From Iris pallida (Eukaryota; Streptophyta; Magnoliopsida; Asparagales; Iridaceae): a DNA stretch of 64,000 nt. The stretch's first letter is position 1. Every line of letters begins with the position of its first letter. The translations under genes were made by a program, and so were the position numbers. This document shows, one piece after another, positions 37,871 to 48,954 of the stretch. A model generated the notes under the pieces. That model was not told where the DNA came from, did not search any database, and saw nothing but the letters and a program-made list of their open reading frames with translations. Location: positions 12,630,269 to 12,694,268 of the forward strand of contig JANAVB010023996.1 of the NCBI GenBank assembly GCA_029216955.1. Reading direction: 5' to 3'.

Positions 37871-38700
37871 CCATACGATCGATCAAGATCGAGCATAAAG
37901 ATAGAAATGGTCGAAAGTATGCAAACACTAGTATCTTGCACGAAAGTTAGGCCAGTGAATCAAAAGAGGAGGACAGACCCAACAGAAGTGCAAATGTCTG
38001 TCTGATGACTTAAGATAAGGTATCAGAAAATCCTCCTTATGGTGATTTTACATTTAATCGGTTAGAAAATACCTTTAGCGAATTACCTGAAAGGCACAGA
38101 AATGTGTTAAACAAGTATAAGTAGTCTCGCTAGGAGATAAAGTCATACACAACCGAAGCAGCTAGACTTTCTAATCTTCTTGAAGATATCAAGAGACGTC
38201 TACTACCGATAAAACGAAGGATATAGCCAAAATTAGATTAGACTATCATGAGGCTATTCTCGCTATAGAACAGAAGAAAGAAACTATGTTAAAGTACAAG
38301 AACTATATGACAGAGAAGAAGAGACACCTAGTCACTGAGAAGAGACTCACGGATATTGCTGCAAAATTCGAAGAGTCTTGTGCAATCTCTAAGAAGTTAG
38401 AGATCAAATTAGGCAAATAGGTCACCCTTGTTACACAGCATAAGGTTAGTCCTAATACTATGCATATACTACAAAGGACAAAACCAAAGAAAGCATGTAA
38501 GAAACATGTTTCTCGCAACTATGCTTTCACGTATAGATTTTTAAGAAATACACACAAGAAGCATGTCAACACAAAAATAATGAACACTATTTTAAAAATC
38601 ATATGCACATATTGTGGTGAACATGGGCGCATATCTCTATATTGTAGAGCTAGAAAGCTAGTTGCACAAATATACTTATTTGGATTCCTAAACTAATCAT
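37871..38700 (+). pseudogene. Copia E3: gag C-terminal region with second zinc knuckle
   Basis: Continues E3 after the solo LTR. Polar, coiled-coil-like text is readable across frames (EAARLSNLLEDIKRRLL; heptads near 38290-38410). Then CTYCGEHGRISLYC (near 38607) resembles the second CCHC-like box of E2 with its histidine lost. Stops are frequent. Confidence 0.75.
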
Positions 38701-39900
38701 GTTGGACCCTTGAAAAATAGGCACCAAAGGTTACATCTACTCATTTTGTAGGTGGACCTTCAACCTTCTCATGCTAAAAGCAAATGGATCCTTGATAGCG
38801 GATATTTGGCACATGACAAGTAATGCATCCATATTCACAATGCAATCGATGAAAGAGGATTGTATGTTCCCTTTGGTAGTAATCTTCGAGGTAATATTAT
38901 AGGAATAGGTACTATTGGTATATCTCCTTACCTAGAAATAAAAAAACTTTTGTTTAGTCACATAATTGAAACATAACGTGTTGAGCATTAGTCATTTTGC
39001 AGATAATGGTTATGGTATCGATTTTGTGAAAGATAAATGTTATATATATATGAAATGTCTACTGAAAATCCAGTATATGAAAGGATTAGGGAAGACAATA
39101 TATATGTTTTCGTTCTCAAAATACTAACAGTAGGTAAGTGCCAAGTAGTCAATAAGGATGAAGCTGGCTATAGTACATGAGGCTAGGACATGCCAACATA
39201 GAGAATATCTCACGACTACGGACTAAAAAACTGGTAAAAACTCTCAAAATTTTCTTCAAAAGAGATATGGTTTGTTCAGACTATGAAAAGTACAAAACAA
39301 CTAGGTTATCTTTTAAATCCATCAATGTTGTAAGCACTTCTAGACCCTTGCAATTTATTCATATGGATTGTTTGGTCCTCATAGAGTTGCTAGTCTTGGT
39401 GGTAGGCTCTACGCTTTTGTTATAGTTGATAATTTCTTTCGATTTAGTTAGATTTACTTTTTATCCAAAAAAAGTGATGCCATTTTTAAATTTTAAGTAT
39501 TTTGTAAAAAGGTACAAAATTGTGTTGTGGAGCGGAAGAATATAACTCTTAGCGATATGGCTAGAGTTATACTTAACCAGCATATTCTTTCTAAATATTG
39601 TTAGACAGAAGCAGCAAGTACATCCTGTCATATTTTGAATAGGGTGTTAATTCGACCTATATCGAAGAAAACCCCAAATGAATTATTGTTTTGAAAGATT
39701 CTAAACACCAGGGATAACTTGGGTAAGTTCTACTCAAATGCAGATGAAGGGATATTCCTGGGGTATGCTGCCATGAGTAAGGGATATAGGATTTTTAATA
39801 AAAGATCTATGATTGTTGATGATCTATTAATGTTTCTTTTGATGAGCTCAACAGTCAAAAATCTAGCGACAATAATGACGAAGATGTACAAAACAAATCC
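38701..39900 (+). pseudogene. Copia E3: protease, GAG-pre-integrase and integrase, broken
   Basis: The protease site is KQMDP/WILDSG-like near 38783 with a shift (GGATCCTTGATAGCGGA). GNIIGIGTIGISPYLEIK follows near 38893. GAG-pre-integrase reads MRLGHANIENISRLRTKKLV (39177-39425). Integrase runs through FIHMD, a deletion around 39510 that removes the middle of the core, then SDMARVILNQH and ILNRVLIRPISKKT, and ends with FYSNADEGIFLGYAAMSKGY. The E1 copy keeps a longer core, which shows the E3 deletion. Confidence 0.85.
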
Positions 39901-40968
39901 AAAGCAACTGAAGATACTGCTACCAACAAGAACTATCTGGAGAGTTTGCCTAAGAAAATGAAATGCATGCCAGACCATCTAGAAATACTTGTTATAGGTG
40001 ATGTATCTAAGGGAGTAGGTACGCATTTTTTATTAGAGATATAGCAGTAAATATAGCTTTTAAATCTCAAGTAAAACCTAAGTCAGTAGCATATGCTTTC
40101 CTTGATGAGTTTTGGATTGATGCCATGCAAGTAGAACTTAATCAATTTGAGAGAAACCAAGTTTGGGAACTCATTCCTAAACCTATTATTCAATCGATAA
40201 TTGGTACCAAATAGGTGTTCTAAAATAAACTCATTAAGGATGGACATGTTCTACGAAATAAAGTACGTTAAGTGGCACAATGTTATAATCAAGAAGAAGA
40301 AATAGATTATTATGAGACATATGCTCCTGTTGCTAGACTAGAATCTATTTGCATGTTTTCATAATTTTAAACTTTTTAAATTGATGTTAAGGGTGTATTT
40401 TTAAATAGTTTTATAAAGAAAGAGGTTTCTGTGAAGCAATCCCTTGGTTTTGAGGATTTTTAAAAACTTTATCACATTTTCAAGTTAAAAAAGGCACTTT
40501 ATGGACTCAAACAAGCACCGCATGCTTGGAATAAACGTCTAAGTACTTTTCTACTTGAAAATGGTTTTTCAAAAGGAAGGTTGATATAACTTTGTTTATC
40601 AAAATTTCAAATGATGGTATTTTACTTGTGCAAATTTACGTTGATGACATAATATTCGATTCTACTAACAAAAAACTCTGTCAAGATTTTGTTAACTGTA
40701 TGCAGAGTGAGTTTGAGATGAGTATGATGGAAGAACAAAATTACTTGCTGGGACTTCAGATCAAACAACACTCATAGGAACCTTCATCAATCAAGCCATG
40801 TACACGAAGGACTTATTAAAGAAGTTTGACTTCAACAACGTAAAGCCTATCAGCACACCAATGGCTACATCAACTCGACTTGACATTGATGAAAGTGGCA
40901 AACCAGTCGACAAGCATATGAATCGAGTTATGGTTGGTAGTTTACTATATTTAACTGCTAGCTGCTCT
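39901..40968 (+). pseudogene. Copia E3: reverse transcriptase, broken
   Basis: Readable RT blocks are DEFWIDAMQVELNQFERNQV, IPKPIIQSIIGTK, ETYAPVARLESI and an intact catalytic box IYVDDIIFDSTNKKLCQDFV (within 40592-40777), followed by QNYLLGLQIKQHS. The final stretch 40798-40968 reads MYTKDLLKKFDFNNVKPIST and ends in LYLTASCSD, where a solo LTR interrupts at GATAT. Confidence 0.88.
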
Positions 40969-40973
40969 GATAT

Positions 40974-43912
40974 TGTAACGCCCGGTCCCAAAATACGTAA
41001 GATCAGGCATACGAATATATGCCCGCATCACTTCACCAATGGACCAAGCTACACAACAAGCCCATTAGCGAAATACTTAAGCTGTAAATCATGCTAACAC
41101 CAAAAATACAACACAGTCCAAGTATATACATCTAATCACATTCAAAGAGTCTACAAAGAGATCAAGAATAAGATAATGTCTCAAATATTCAGCAATAATA
41201 GTAATAAAGTCTATGCGATAAAACATCCCGAAACCACTGAGATAGAAACAGAGTACAAATCAACTACAAGTCTGATGAAAAGAAAAGGAAATAATGTAGC
41301 AAAACTAAATATGAAGGTAACATGATCACGAGAAATCCTCTGGAACTATCTCGTCCTCTTGTGTCGGTATGCCTCCGGTCTCAGCTCCCAAACCATAAAC
41401 CTCCTGGTGGCCTTCAACTTCGTCTAAGCTGGGAAATAGCTAGGTCCTTAGAGGACTAGCAAGGAGCATAATATACATGCCAATGTACAAAAATAAAGAA
41501 AATATGAACTAAGACAATCTACTGTATCCGTCTATGTGCTATGCAAGTGAAATACTTTTCTAGAATACTAGACCCCTTCCACTAAGGTTCACTAGCACCT
41601 CAGCAGGGTATTGTCCCCTGTACCTGTGTCGTGGCACCAAGGACAATCAATTCACGACAGTGATAATCCTTTATGTTACAGAGATAAAGGTCACTAAATA
41701 ACGGACCACACGACAATAGGTCTGATATTGTAGTCAAGTTCTCCCAAATCTCTATGTCTAGAATCTAGCAATGTCAAGTCTGTACAGTCATCTCAAAAGT
41801 AAATGTATTACTGATAAAGAAATATAGAATGCTAATACAGGTTAATAACACGAATAGTCATGTAAACCTCGCATCATGAATGTGTCGGCGTCCTGTGGTC
41901 TATTGTGTCAATAGACACATCAGTATGTACGTAATGCTAATGTTAATACTCAATGTCACTATCATGACATCGGCATCCTTCTATAAACGGATACTAAGTA
42001 TCAACGTCCTACATCATACAATGCTAATAAAAAAGAACAGCAGAAAAGAATAGTATGTAATGAAGGCATGGCACGCTTGCCTGTAACCACTATCTGCAGA
42101 TAGGCCTGACCAACTCTGGTGTCCTCAACATCCTTCTAAGCTCACCTATAATAATACATTATATTTAATATTCTATACCAACATATCGTGTATCGATTAT
42201 ACGAGTATCTACCCTCCTGGTTTCCATAACATAAGGTACCAAATCATCTCGTAAATACTTTACAATTATAAAAAATAATACATTTAAAATCTGGAATTTA
42301 TCTATAAATATTTATATATTGCTATAATGTTATTTTAAATAGAGAAATCCATTCACAAGTGGTCTTATATCAATGCCACATATGACTTCCTCATTTCAAC
42401 CCATTAATTTAGTTCCGAAACAATGATAAAATAAAATTAATAAACTTTGTAAAAATTCCAAAAATTAGTTTAAATAATATTAATAATGTTAAACTATGCA
42501 CAACATGAATTTTAATATGGATCCATGGAGTTTTGACACTTTTGGACACAAGTAAAGAAGAATTTTTGGAGTTCGATGGCAGGGCAAATGCCTTGAATAT
42601 TTAAAAATAGTAAACATATGCGAAACCTAAATTTTAGATATGTGTTGGAAAGGTATCGACGTCTAGATTCTTTATAAAAATATAAGAAGTTAGAAACTGA
42701 ACTTAGATAGGTGAAAAATGGCTCGCAAAATAATTCGTCGATTCTGGACACCCTGTCGTAGAAACGACGCCACGGGCAAACTACTTGGAACTGGGGAATC
42801 TAACAACAAGGGTTTGAATAGACATACAAATGTAACTCTTAGATTTGGTTTGAGGTGAAACGGATGAGAAAAAGTGGGTGAAACATCATCTATAAATTGA
42901 CTAACCAACTGTGATGTTTCAGACTTCGATTCGACGGAGTTTCAGCCCAAGTAGCACGTCGTGCACCTCTCTAACGGCCTCAAGGTTGCTCCTACAGTTG
43001 CTAGGGTGGAAGAGAATTTTGAGAGGGTCATGTGAGCGGTGGTGATGGCACAAAAATTGAGGAAAAATTGGGGTTTTGAGAAGGAAAGGGGGTCGGCTAT
43101 GGGGGGTCGGCCTTGGAGTGGTGGCCGCTAGGTTTGGGGGGTTTATGGACTAGTGGACAGTTATGAGAGAGGGAGATGGTTAGGGTTTGATAGTTATATA
43201 TATTATTAGGGCATGGGCTTTGGTTTGATCTAATTTGTATATGATTTTGTTCTCTAAATCATACTATTATTAATAGGTTTTCTATTTTGTTAGATCTTTG
43301 ACGAAGCCAAATATATAAGGGAATATTGCATATGGCTGCAATTAAACCTCTAAAATTATCTTAAATATATGTATAATTGGTTTTGGTACTCCTAGTTAGG
43401 CTCTAACTAGTAGGGTTGACTAGGTTAGGGTCCGAGTAGCATTACTAGTCAAGTTAGACCCGAAAATCAATTTAATGAGTCTCATGTACCATTTCCAAAT
43501 AAGTAGCACATTGAAACTCGATTAGATGGTATACCCTAGGCATGTGCATTGTAGACTCAAAATGAATCAGACCATATATTGGGACATACGGCTTCGATCT
43601 ATGTCAAGTCTCGAAATCCATTGGAAGTTGGCTTAAAATTTATGTCAATGGCTCAAATTGGCCTAAGTTGGCCTGAAGTTGCGCGAAGTCAAAGGAATGT
43701 TGAAAAGCAAAATTGGATGGGACATGATATATTAAACTGAAGGTGGACAAGTCTAGAATTCGAATATGGAACTGGATTTGAGAAAATAATATTTGTTGTG
43801 CTTCAAAAATCAAGCTATGGTAAACTACTAACATAGTCACTATTATATTTAATATTTAAAATATCTGTATAAAATAATTAAAAATAAAAATCCATAAATT
43901 AGGGGGCTTACA
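40974..43912 (-). mobile_element. Chromovirus-type solo LTR, 2939 bp
   Basis: Runs TGTAACGCCC...GGGGGCTTACA with perfect duplications GATAT at 40969-40973 and 43913-43917. The E1 copy (21454-21505) gives the uninterrupted target. In minus orientation its first 960 bases match 62735-61774, the LTR attached to a chromovirus integrase end, so the lineage is supported. A TA-rich possible TATA box lies near 43192-43210 on the minus strand. Confidence 0.94.
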
Positions 43913-44400
43913 GATATCATGTTTAGCATTTGCATCTGTGCACGATATCAAGCTAACCCTAAGGAATCATACCTATGTGCCGTTAAGCATATCTTTCGAT
44001 ACCTTAAAGGAACTTCTACTGTTGACTTATGATATCCCAAAACCATATCGTTTGACCTAATCGGTTACTCAGATGATGATTTTGCTCGATGCAAAGTAGA
44101 TCGTAAAAGTACCAGTGGTATGTGTCATTTTCTAGGTAAAGCTTTAGTCTCTTGGTTAGCAAAAAACAAAATTATGTAGCATTATCAACAACTGAGACTT
44201 AGTATATCATCGCGGGACGTTGTTGTGCTCAAATTTTATGAATGAAGCAAACCTTAGAAGACTATAATTTGCACTATACTAAGTTTTCTATATACTGTGA
44301 CAACACTACTACTATTAATTTGACTAAAAACCCAGTATACCATTCACGCATTAAGCATATAGAAATACATCACAACTTTTTATATGATCACCAACAATAC
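43913..44400 (+). pseudogene. Copia E3: RNase H, first part
   Basis: Continues directly from 40968. In shifting frames it reads the copia RNase H with KVDRKSTSGMCHFLGKALVS-like text, then the open stretch 44242-44400: MKQTLEDYNLHYTKFSIYCD, NTTTINLTKNPVYHSRIKHI and EIHHNFLYDHQQY. It is cut at AATAC by the TAT element and completed at 59786. Confidence 0.87.
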
Positions 44401-45827
44401 TGTAGAAGCATGGAAAAGAACAAGAAAAGCCTATGCGGCTCAAAACAGAAGAAGCCCATGCAGCTCAAAATAGAATAAGCCCATGCGACTCAAGACAGAA
44501 GGAGCCTCATGCGGCTCAGGAATCTATCAGAGCCTCATGCGGCTCAGAAACTCTTCAATAGTCTCATGCGGCTCATGCAAGAATCACGTGACCCTAAGCA
44601 GCTTGCCTTCACAACTGGCCATAAAGTAACTACTTCCATTAAATATTCTGACATGAAGTGATAACTCTGATATTAAAGCTGAAATGATAAACTTTGACAT
44701 GATGGCGTATCCCTTGGAAAACGAAGAAAATCTCCTCTGCAGCTGGCACGATCCACCAACTAAAAAGCTCCCTATGCGCCTACCACCACCTCATGAGGTT
44801 GATGATCGCATGCGGCTCGGATCGTGGAGACCCTAGTCATGCGGCTCAAATTATAAAAAGTCACCCCATACGGCCGCTGTTCTCATACGGCTCGGATCAT
44901 GGAGATCATCTTCATGTGGCTCAAATACTGAGAGGCCATACCCATATAGCCTTACATGTGGCTAGTCTTATTCGGCTCAATTGGAAACTACTTCCACGCG
45001 GTTCAGATTTTGGAGGCTACACCTATGCGGCTGCCACCTTCATGCGGTTCAAAACCTAAGAAGCTACCCTCACGTGGCTATGACACGATGCAGAAGATCA
45101 GTTTCCCCGTAATGATGGTTTAGACACGTGGCATTAAATCAATCAAGAGTTATCAAAAAATCCTAACAACCAGGTTTAGTGCAATCACCATTATTACTCA
45201 AATCAAATCAGATTTGTTGTGATTAAGTAAAGTGGACACGTGGCGGGAGATCCGAGCTTGTCATGACAAATTACAAAGATTCATAGCAATCAACATTAAT
45301 TAACCATACAGATTTGACGCAATCAAGAATCAATTGCCCAGATGTAATGGAATCACGATTAATGGTCCAGATTATTGGCCGCCGACTTTCCAAGGGACAA
45401 TCATTGCAAACCCTAATGATCATACCCCACTCCTATAAATAGCAAAGTGCCATTACCTTGCAAAAGATCTACGATCCAAAACCAAAAAAAATATAGCAAG
45501 GTGCCATTCTCTTGCAAAAGAGATCCTCTCCACCCGGCTGGATACACAGAGAGACAAAGGCGCGCACAGAAGAGTCTTCCCATCTTGAGAGCAGTTCTTC
45601 ACCGGAGCCAAAGCTACGTCTGATCGTCCACGGAGTAAGGAAGAGCGACCGTCGCTTTTCCGTGCCTCTACCCGCCACCCCCCGAATCAAAACTAAACAA
45701 TCGTACTTAGATTGCTGTACCTAGGTTTTCGTCCCTAGGCTTTTTTGGTACGAGCGAGTTTGTATTATGAAGTAAAGTCCAGTCCTTCCATATAATTGTT
45801 CTGTTCTTTTATAATTAATGGCAAACA
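44401..45827 (+). mobile_element. 5' LTR of the TAT element
   Basis: TGTAGAAGCATGG...ATGGCAAACA, 1427 bp. The first 670 bases hold at least six exact ATGCGGCTC copies and many one-mismatch forms. CTATAAATAG at 45433-45442 is the likely TATA box. Compared with the 3' LTR it keeps about 43 bp, around 44880-44925, that the other copy has lost; otherwise the two align with few substitutions. Confidence 0.93.
44420..45070 (+). repeat. Cluster of ATGCGGCTC motifs in the 5' LTR
   Basis: Exact or near copies (ATGCGGCTC, ATACGGCTC, ATGTGGCTC, ATGCAGCTC, ATGCGACTC) occur irregularly every 20-45 bp, nearly all in the same orientation and often as CTCATGCGGCTCA. Most variants differ by a C/T or G/A change at the CG or CGG positions, as cytosine methylation decay would give. 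Confidence 0.88.
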
Positions 45828-46051
45828 CGATGGCGACTCTGCTGGGGACTAACTTCTCCACGGCTGAGGAGTTGGTGACGCAATTAGACGCAGCCAAACT
45901 TGGCTCCACTCAACAAATGCTGGTCGTCCGGTTCGACCAACAGGCGTTTGAAGAAATGCTCTCTGACGGGAGCGCTGGCCTGGTCCAGCGGCGAGCCCGT
46001 ACGAAGAAGGCCCGCAGTGAGTGGAGACCCAAAAATTTTGCTCCTACCTAA
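45818..46051 (+). CDS. Short leading ORF of the TAT element
   Basis: A 77-codon frame whose ATG lies in the last ten bases of the LTR and which reads through the primer-binding site: MANTMATLLGTNFSTAEELV, ending in a basic stretch RRARTKKARSEWRPK. Starting before the PBS is unusual but fits the long, partly coding 5' leader of Ogre-type elements. It overlaps the next frame in another phase, so it may be the N-terminus of one longer ORF split by a frameshift. No family is recognised. Confidence 0.4.
   Translation: MANTMATLLGTNFSTAEELVTQLDAAKLGSTQQMLVVRFDQQAFEEMLSDGSAGLVQRRARTKKARSEWRPKNFAPT
45831..45848 (+). other. Primer-binding site of the TAT element
   Basis: TGGCGACTCTGCTGGGGA begins three bases after the LTR end. 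From memory this matches the site used by Ogre/TAT elements, reported as complementary to an arginine tRNA; the tRNA assignment is not verified here. Confidence 0.85.
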
Positions 46052-47133
46052 GCTCTCGAAGAAGTACTCTCTGTTGCCCGAGACAGCGAAGAAGTCTCGC
46101 TTGCGGCCCCACTTCAGACCATAGAGACTCTGCTGTCCCCAAGTCCGGCAGAAAAAAACACTATGATGCTGGACTTGCAGGGGCAAAGAGGAACTCTATG
46201 CAGTCTAAGATGCATAACGGCGCCAGCCGTATGAAGACTCATACGGCCGCAACTGCCAACCGCATGGAGAAAACTCATACGGCCACAAACGTTAGCCGTA
46301 TACAGAAAACCCATACGGCCAGCACTTTCAGCCGCATGCAGGCAGCATGCACGGCCATGACATCTTGCCGCATACAGAAGGTTCATGCGACCGCAAAGGA
46401 TAGCCGCATGCAGATAGCCTGTATGGCCACGACTCCTAGCCGCATACAGAAAGGTTATGTGGCTACACATACCAGCCGCATGCAGACAGCATGTACGGCC
46501 ACCGATCCCAGCAGCATACTACCTATCCCATGCGGCTCACAGTCAGTTTTTGACCGCCTGTCATACGGTCCTGACCACGAAGGCTCTCTGGAGCATATGC
46601 CAGACTCTGTTGTGACCATCTTGGACTCTTTCTACTATGCACTCTCGGGTGCTAGAAGGAAGAAGTCTCGTGCAGCGCGGGCTCGGCGAGCTCAGTCGAC
46701 TGTCCCAACTTCTGACTATCAGGGCGTCCCGCTGTCTCTTACGCGGGCCCCTGATGGAAAGTTATATAAATATTTCCGTATCCAGCCCCCGGCGGCCAAC
46801 GAACGGGATAGTTATCAAGAATCTACCAATAACGATCAGGGGCAAGTACTCGTACGACCCCCACATCAGGGAGTAGGCAGGAGGTCGATACGCTCATGTG
46901 CTCAAAAATCTCAGACTCATAAATTGGATGACTTGCGCAACGCGGTTCTTCACAAGTACAAGAAAAGAGACAAAGATTTGATGTGCAAAGAGTCCTGTCA
47001 AGGACATCAATGCACCCATCATAGTCAACTGCTGCTGCAACAAGACAGCAGCACCAAAAGACCGGCGGTCCGTCTTCCAAAGGCTGCAACACCCAAGCTC
47101 AGAAGACGAGGCGCTTCTCGTCGCCTCTTGTAA
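46021..47133 (+). CDS. Pre-gag ORF of the TAT element with a 12-residue repeat
   Basis: 370 codons without a stop, between the leader and gag. The N-terminal quarter is basic. Residues of about 68-163 are eight imperfect 12-residue repeats of type SRMQTACTATTP or SRIQKTHTASTF (46224-46511). The C-terminal half is charged and ends in an Arg/Lys-rich tail. Ogre elements carry an extra ORF before gag, so position supports a real element gene, but the sequence matches no domain I know. The frame may stay open partly because the repeat unit is a multiple of three. Whether it is translated is open. Confidence 0.5.
   Translation: METQKFCSYLSSRRSTLCCPRQRRSLACGPTSDHRDSAVPKSGRKKHYDAGLAGAKRNSMQSKMHNGASRMKTHTAATANRMEKTHTATNVSRIQKTHTASTFSRMQAACTAMTSCRIQKVHATAKDSRMQIACMATTPSRIQKGYVATHTSRMQTACTATDPSSILPIPCGSQSVFDRLSYGPDHEGSLEHMPDSVVTILDSFYYALSGARRKKSRAARARRAQSTVPTSDYQGVPLSLTRAPDGKLYKYFRIQPPAANERDSYQESTNNDQGQVLVRPPHQGVGRRSIRSCAQKSQTHKLDDLRNAVLHKYKKRDKDLMCKESCQGHQCTHHSQLLLQQDSSTKRPAVRLPKAATPKLRRRGASRRLL
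46224..46511 (+). repeat. 36 bp tandem repeat, eight units, in the pre-gag ORF
   Basis: Units follow AGCCGCATGCAGACAGCATG, then TACGGCCAC plus a variable end. The unit contains GCCGCAT, the reverse complement of ATGCGGC, so it shares its core with the LTR motif but in the opposite orientation. Length variation is a whole number of codons, which keeps the frame. Confidence 0.85.
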
Positions 47134-47232
47134 TTCTGCTCTGAAGATTCCTGGCAGCGAAGAGGGAAGAAAACAAATGTCTCCAGCCCAAAAATTTCAA
47201 TCGGCGTAACTAAGAAAATTTCTTCTAAACGG

Positions 47233-47643
47233 TTGTCTACCACAGTTGCAGGAGTTTACCAAGGTACCCGTTCAAAGACGAAATCTGTCACACTAGGAGA
47301 TTCATCCACATCTATCGGAGACACTGGAGCCGGGGGTAGCATTCCTCCAAATATCTATAACAACCCTGTGTTCCAAGAAGATAGTCCGGAGGAAATAGTT
47401 TACCCAACATATACAGCAGATCCCGATGTCCTCGAGGACGTCCACAATTCTCAAGATGAGGCAAGCTCTGAAGTTGAGGTACCATTCTTTCTGAGTCCGA
47501 ACCAGAGGAGAATATTCCCACATACCCTGACGACTTCTCTGTACGAGGGTACGACTCAGAGGGTACGTCCTCTACCGTTTCTTCATCTCTCATCATATAA
47601 GGACAGTATTCATGACGGACAGCAACCAAGAGGGTCCCAATAA
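47233..47643 (+). CDS. ORF between the repeat ORF and gag of the TAT element
   Basis: 136 codons starting MSTTVAGVYQGTRSKTKSVT, acidic in the middle (PEEIVYPTYTADPDVLEDVH, then DEASSEVEVPF). It lies about 100 bases after the previous frame and just before gag. This is probably the N-terminal, poorly conserved part of gag or of the pre-gag ORF, separated by shifts. No domain is recognised. Confidence 0.4.
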   Translation: MSTTVAGVYQGTRSKTKSVTLGDSSTSIGDTGAGGSIPPNIYNNPVFQEDSPEEIVYPTYTADPDVLEDVHNSQDEASSEVEVPFFLSPNQRRIFPHTLTTSLYEGTTQRVRPLPFLHLSSYKDSIHDGQQPRGSQ

Positions 47644-47649
47644 TCGCTA

Positions 47650-48566
47650 ACGCATCGACACTCTGGAGGCCATACTGCATGCCATGGTCAAATCCATGGA
47701 CGAGATCAAAGTGGCCTTCCTACTTTGCAAGGAAGGACGCCTGGCCAAACAAGTTTGGGTCCCACGGTCAATGCAGACTCGAACTCAGCTGTACTAAACC
47801 CGGGCGATAATCCTCCTAAAATAGCGGCCCCCACCACTGCAGATGAGGCCAGGGAGGCAAGATGAGAGGTCCAGGAGCTCCGGGCCATGTTCCAAGCCCG
47901 AAAAACTTGCCAGGACATCAGGATACGACAACCGTATCCTGCTACGGGGAGAGATGTTCCCTTCCCACCAAAATATAAACCATTCCACATCAATCCATAT
48001 AACGGGAAGACATCTGCAAGCAGGTACATCAGCTACTTCGAAGTCACAATCGACCATCTGCCCCATGATGATGTCGTCCTTACGCGGTTGTTCATCGGAG
48101 CCTTGGAAGGGGTCACCTTCGACTGGTACCGCAATTTGCCGGACAATTGAATCCACTCCTTCATCGACTTCAAACGTATGTTCTTGGAGAGGTTCTACGA
48201 AGTAGGACAAGACGTGACGATGTCCACCCTCATGGACGTTGTTCAGGAAGAAAAGGAGCTGACAAGAAATTATATTGTGCGGTTTCGCCAAACCGTAATG
48301 AAGCTGCCTTCCGGCAACCTGATTCCTCCTTGATTGAAATTTTCCAAAAGAGACTGATTCCCACAATCAGCCTCTGGATGGGCGAAAGTCAATTCAAGGA
48401 TTGGAAGACGTTCATCATCAGTGGCACTAGCGTAGAAGACAAGGTGAAGAAAGCCCGCCAACTGGGATTGCACATCTCGGAAGGGGAAGACAAGGGCAAA
48501 TGCCCTAACGTCAACAACAACAACGGTGGTAATTCCTCCAGCAACCGAGACAACAAGGGCAAGTAG
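47650..48566 (+). pseudogene. Gag of the TAT element, with stops and shifts
   Basis: The retrotransposon gag domain is clear: PFPPKYKPFHINPYNGKTSA, SRYISYFEVTIDHL, RLFIGALEGVTFDWYRNLPD (47887-48150). After a stop it continues with HSFIDFKRMFLERFYEV and TRNYIVRFRQTVMKLPSGN in shifted frame, then LIEIFQKRLIPTISLWMGES and a basic tail with an Asn run (GKCPNVNNNNGGNSSSNRDN, to 48566). At least one stop and two frame changes break it. No zinc knuckle is visible at the end; 48567-48950 holds only weakly readable gag-protease linker. Confidence 0.85.
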
Positions 48567-48954
48567 GCTATGGTGGCCGACACAGCCCTAAAGCACGAAT
48601 CAACGCCGGCATAAAAGTAGTGGCCTCAGATGACCTACTCCTTCGAGGATGGCCACGTTAAACCTATCTTAGACATGCTCATCCAAGGAGGACGAATTCA
48701 GCTCCCCCTCCTAGGCGTGTGCCTCGTCCTGCAGATATGGAGAGTCCCAAGTACTGCCATTACCATCGCTATGTTCACCATGCTACACATGACTGCTATT
48801 AGCTGAAGCGATACATCCAACATCTCATCGACTCTAAGGCCCTGGCCATTGATTTCGAAAAGGTGACCGTGACAGCCAACATGGTGTCAGTACACTTTGG
48901 CAGCTTCCCTCTGACAAGACTTAAGATGGAGTAGTACCCGTCCCCAGAGCAAAG

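Noticed and set aside
44420..45070. CRISPR-like array from the regularly recurring ATGCGGCTC
   Set aside because: The repeat is only about 9 bp, spacing is irregular and the host is a plant. It is an LTR motif cluster.
45884..48473. Minus-strand frames across the TAT gag region
   Set aside because: They are complements of the plus-strand coding text. The plus strand carries the recognisable gag domain and the 12-residue repeats.
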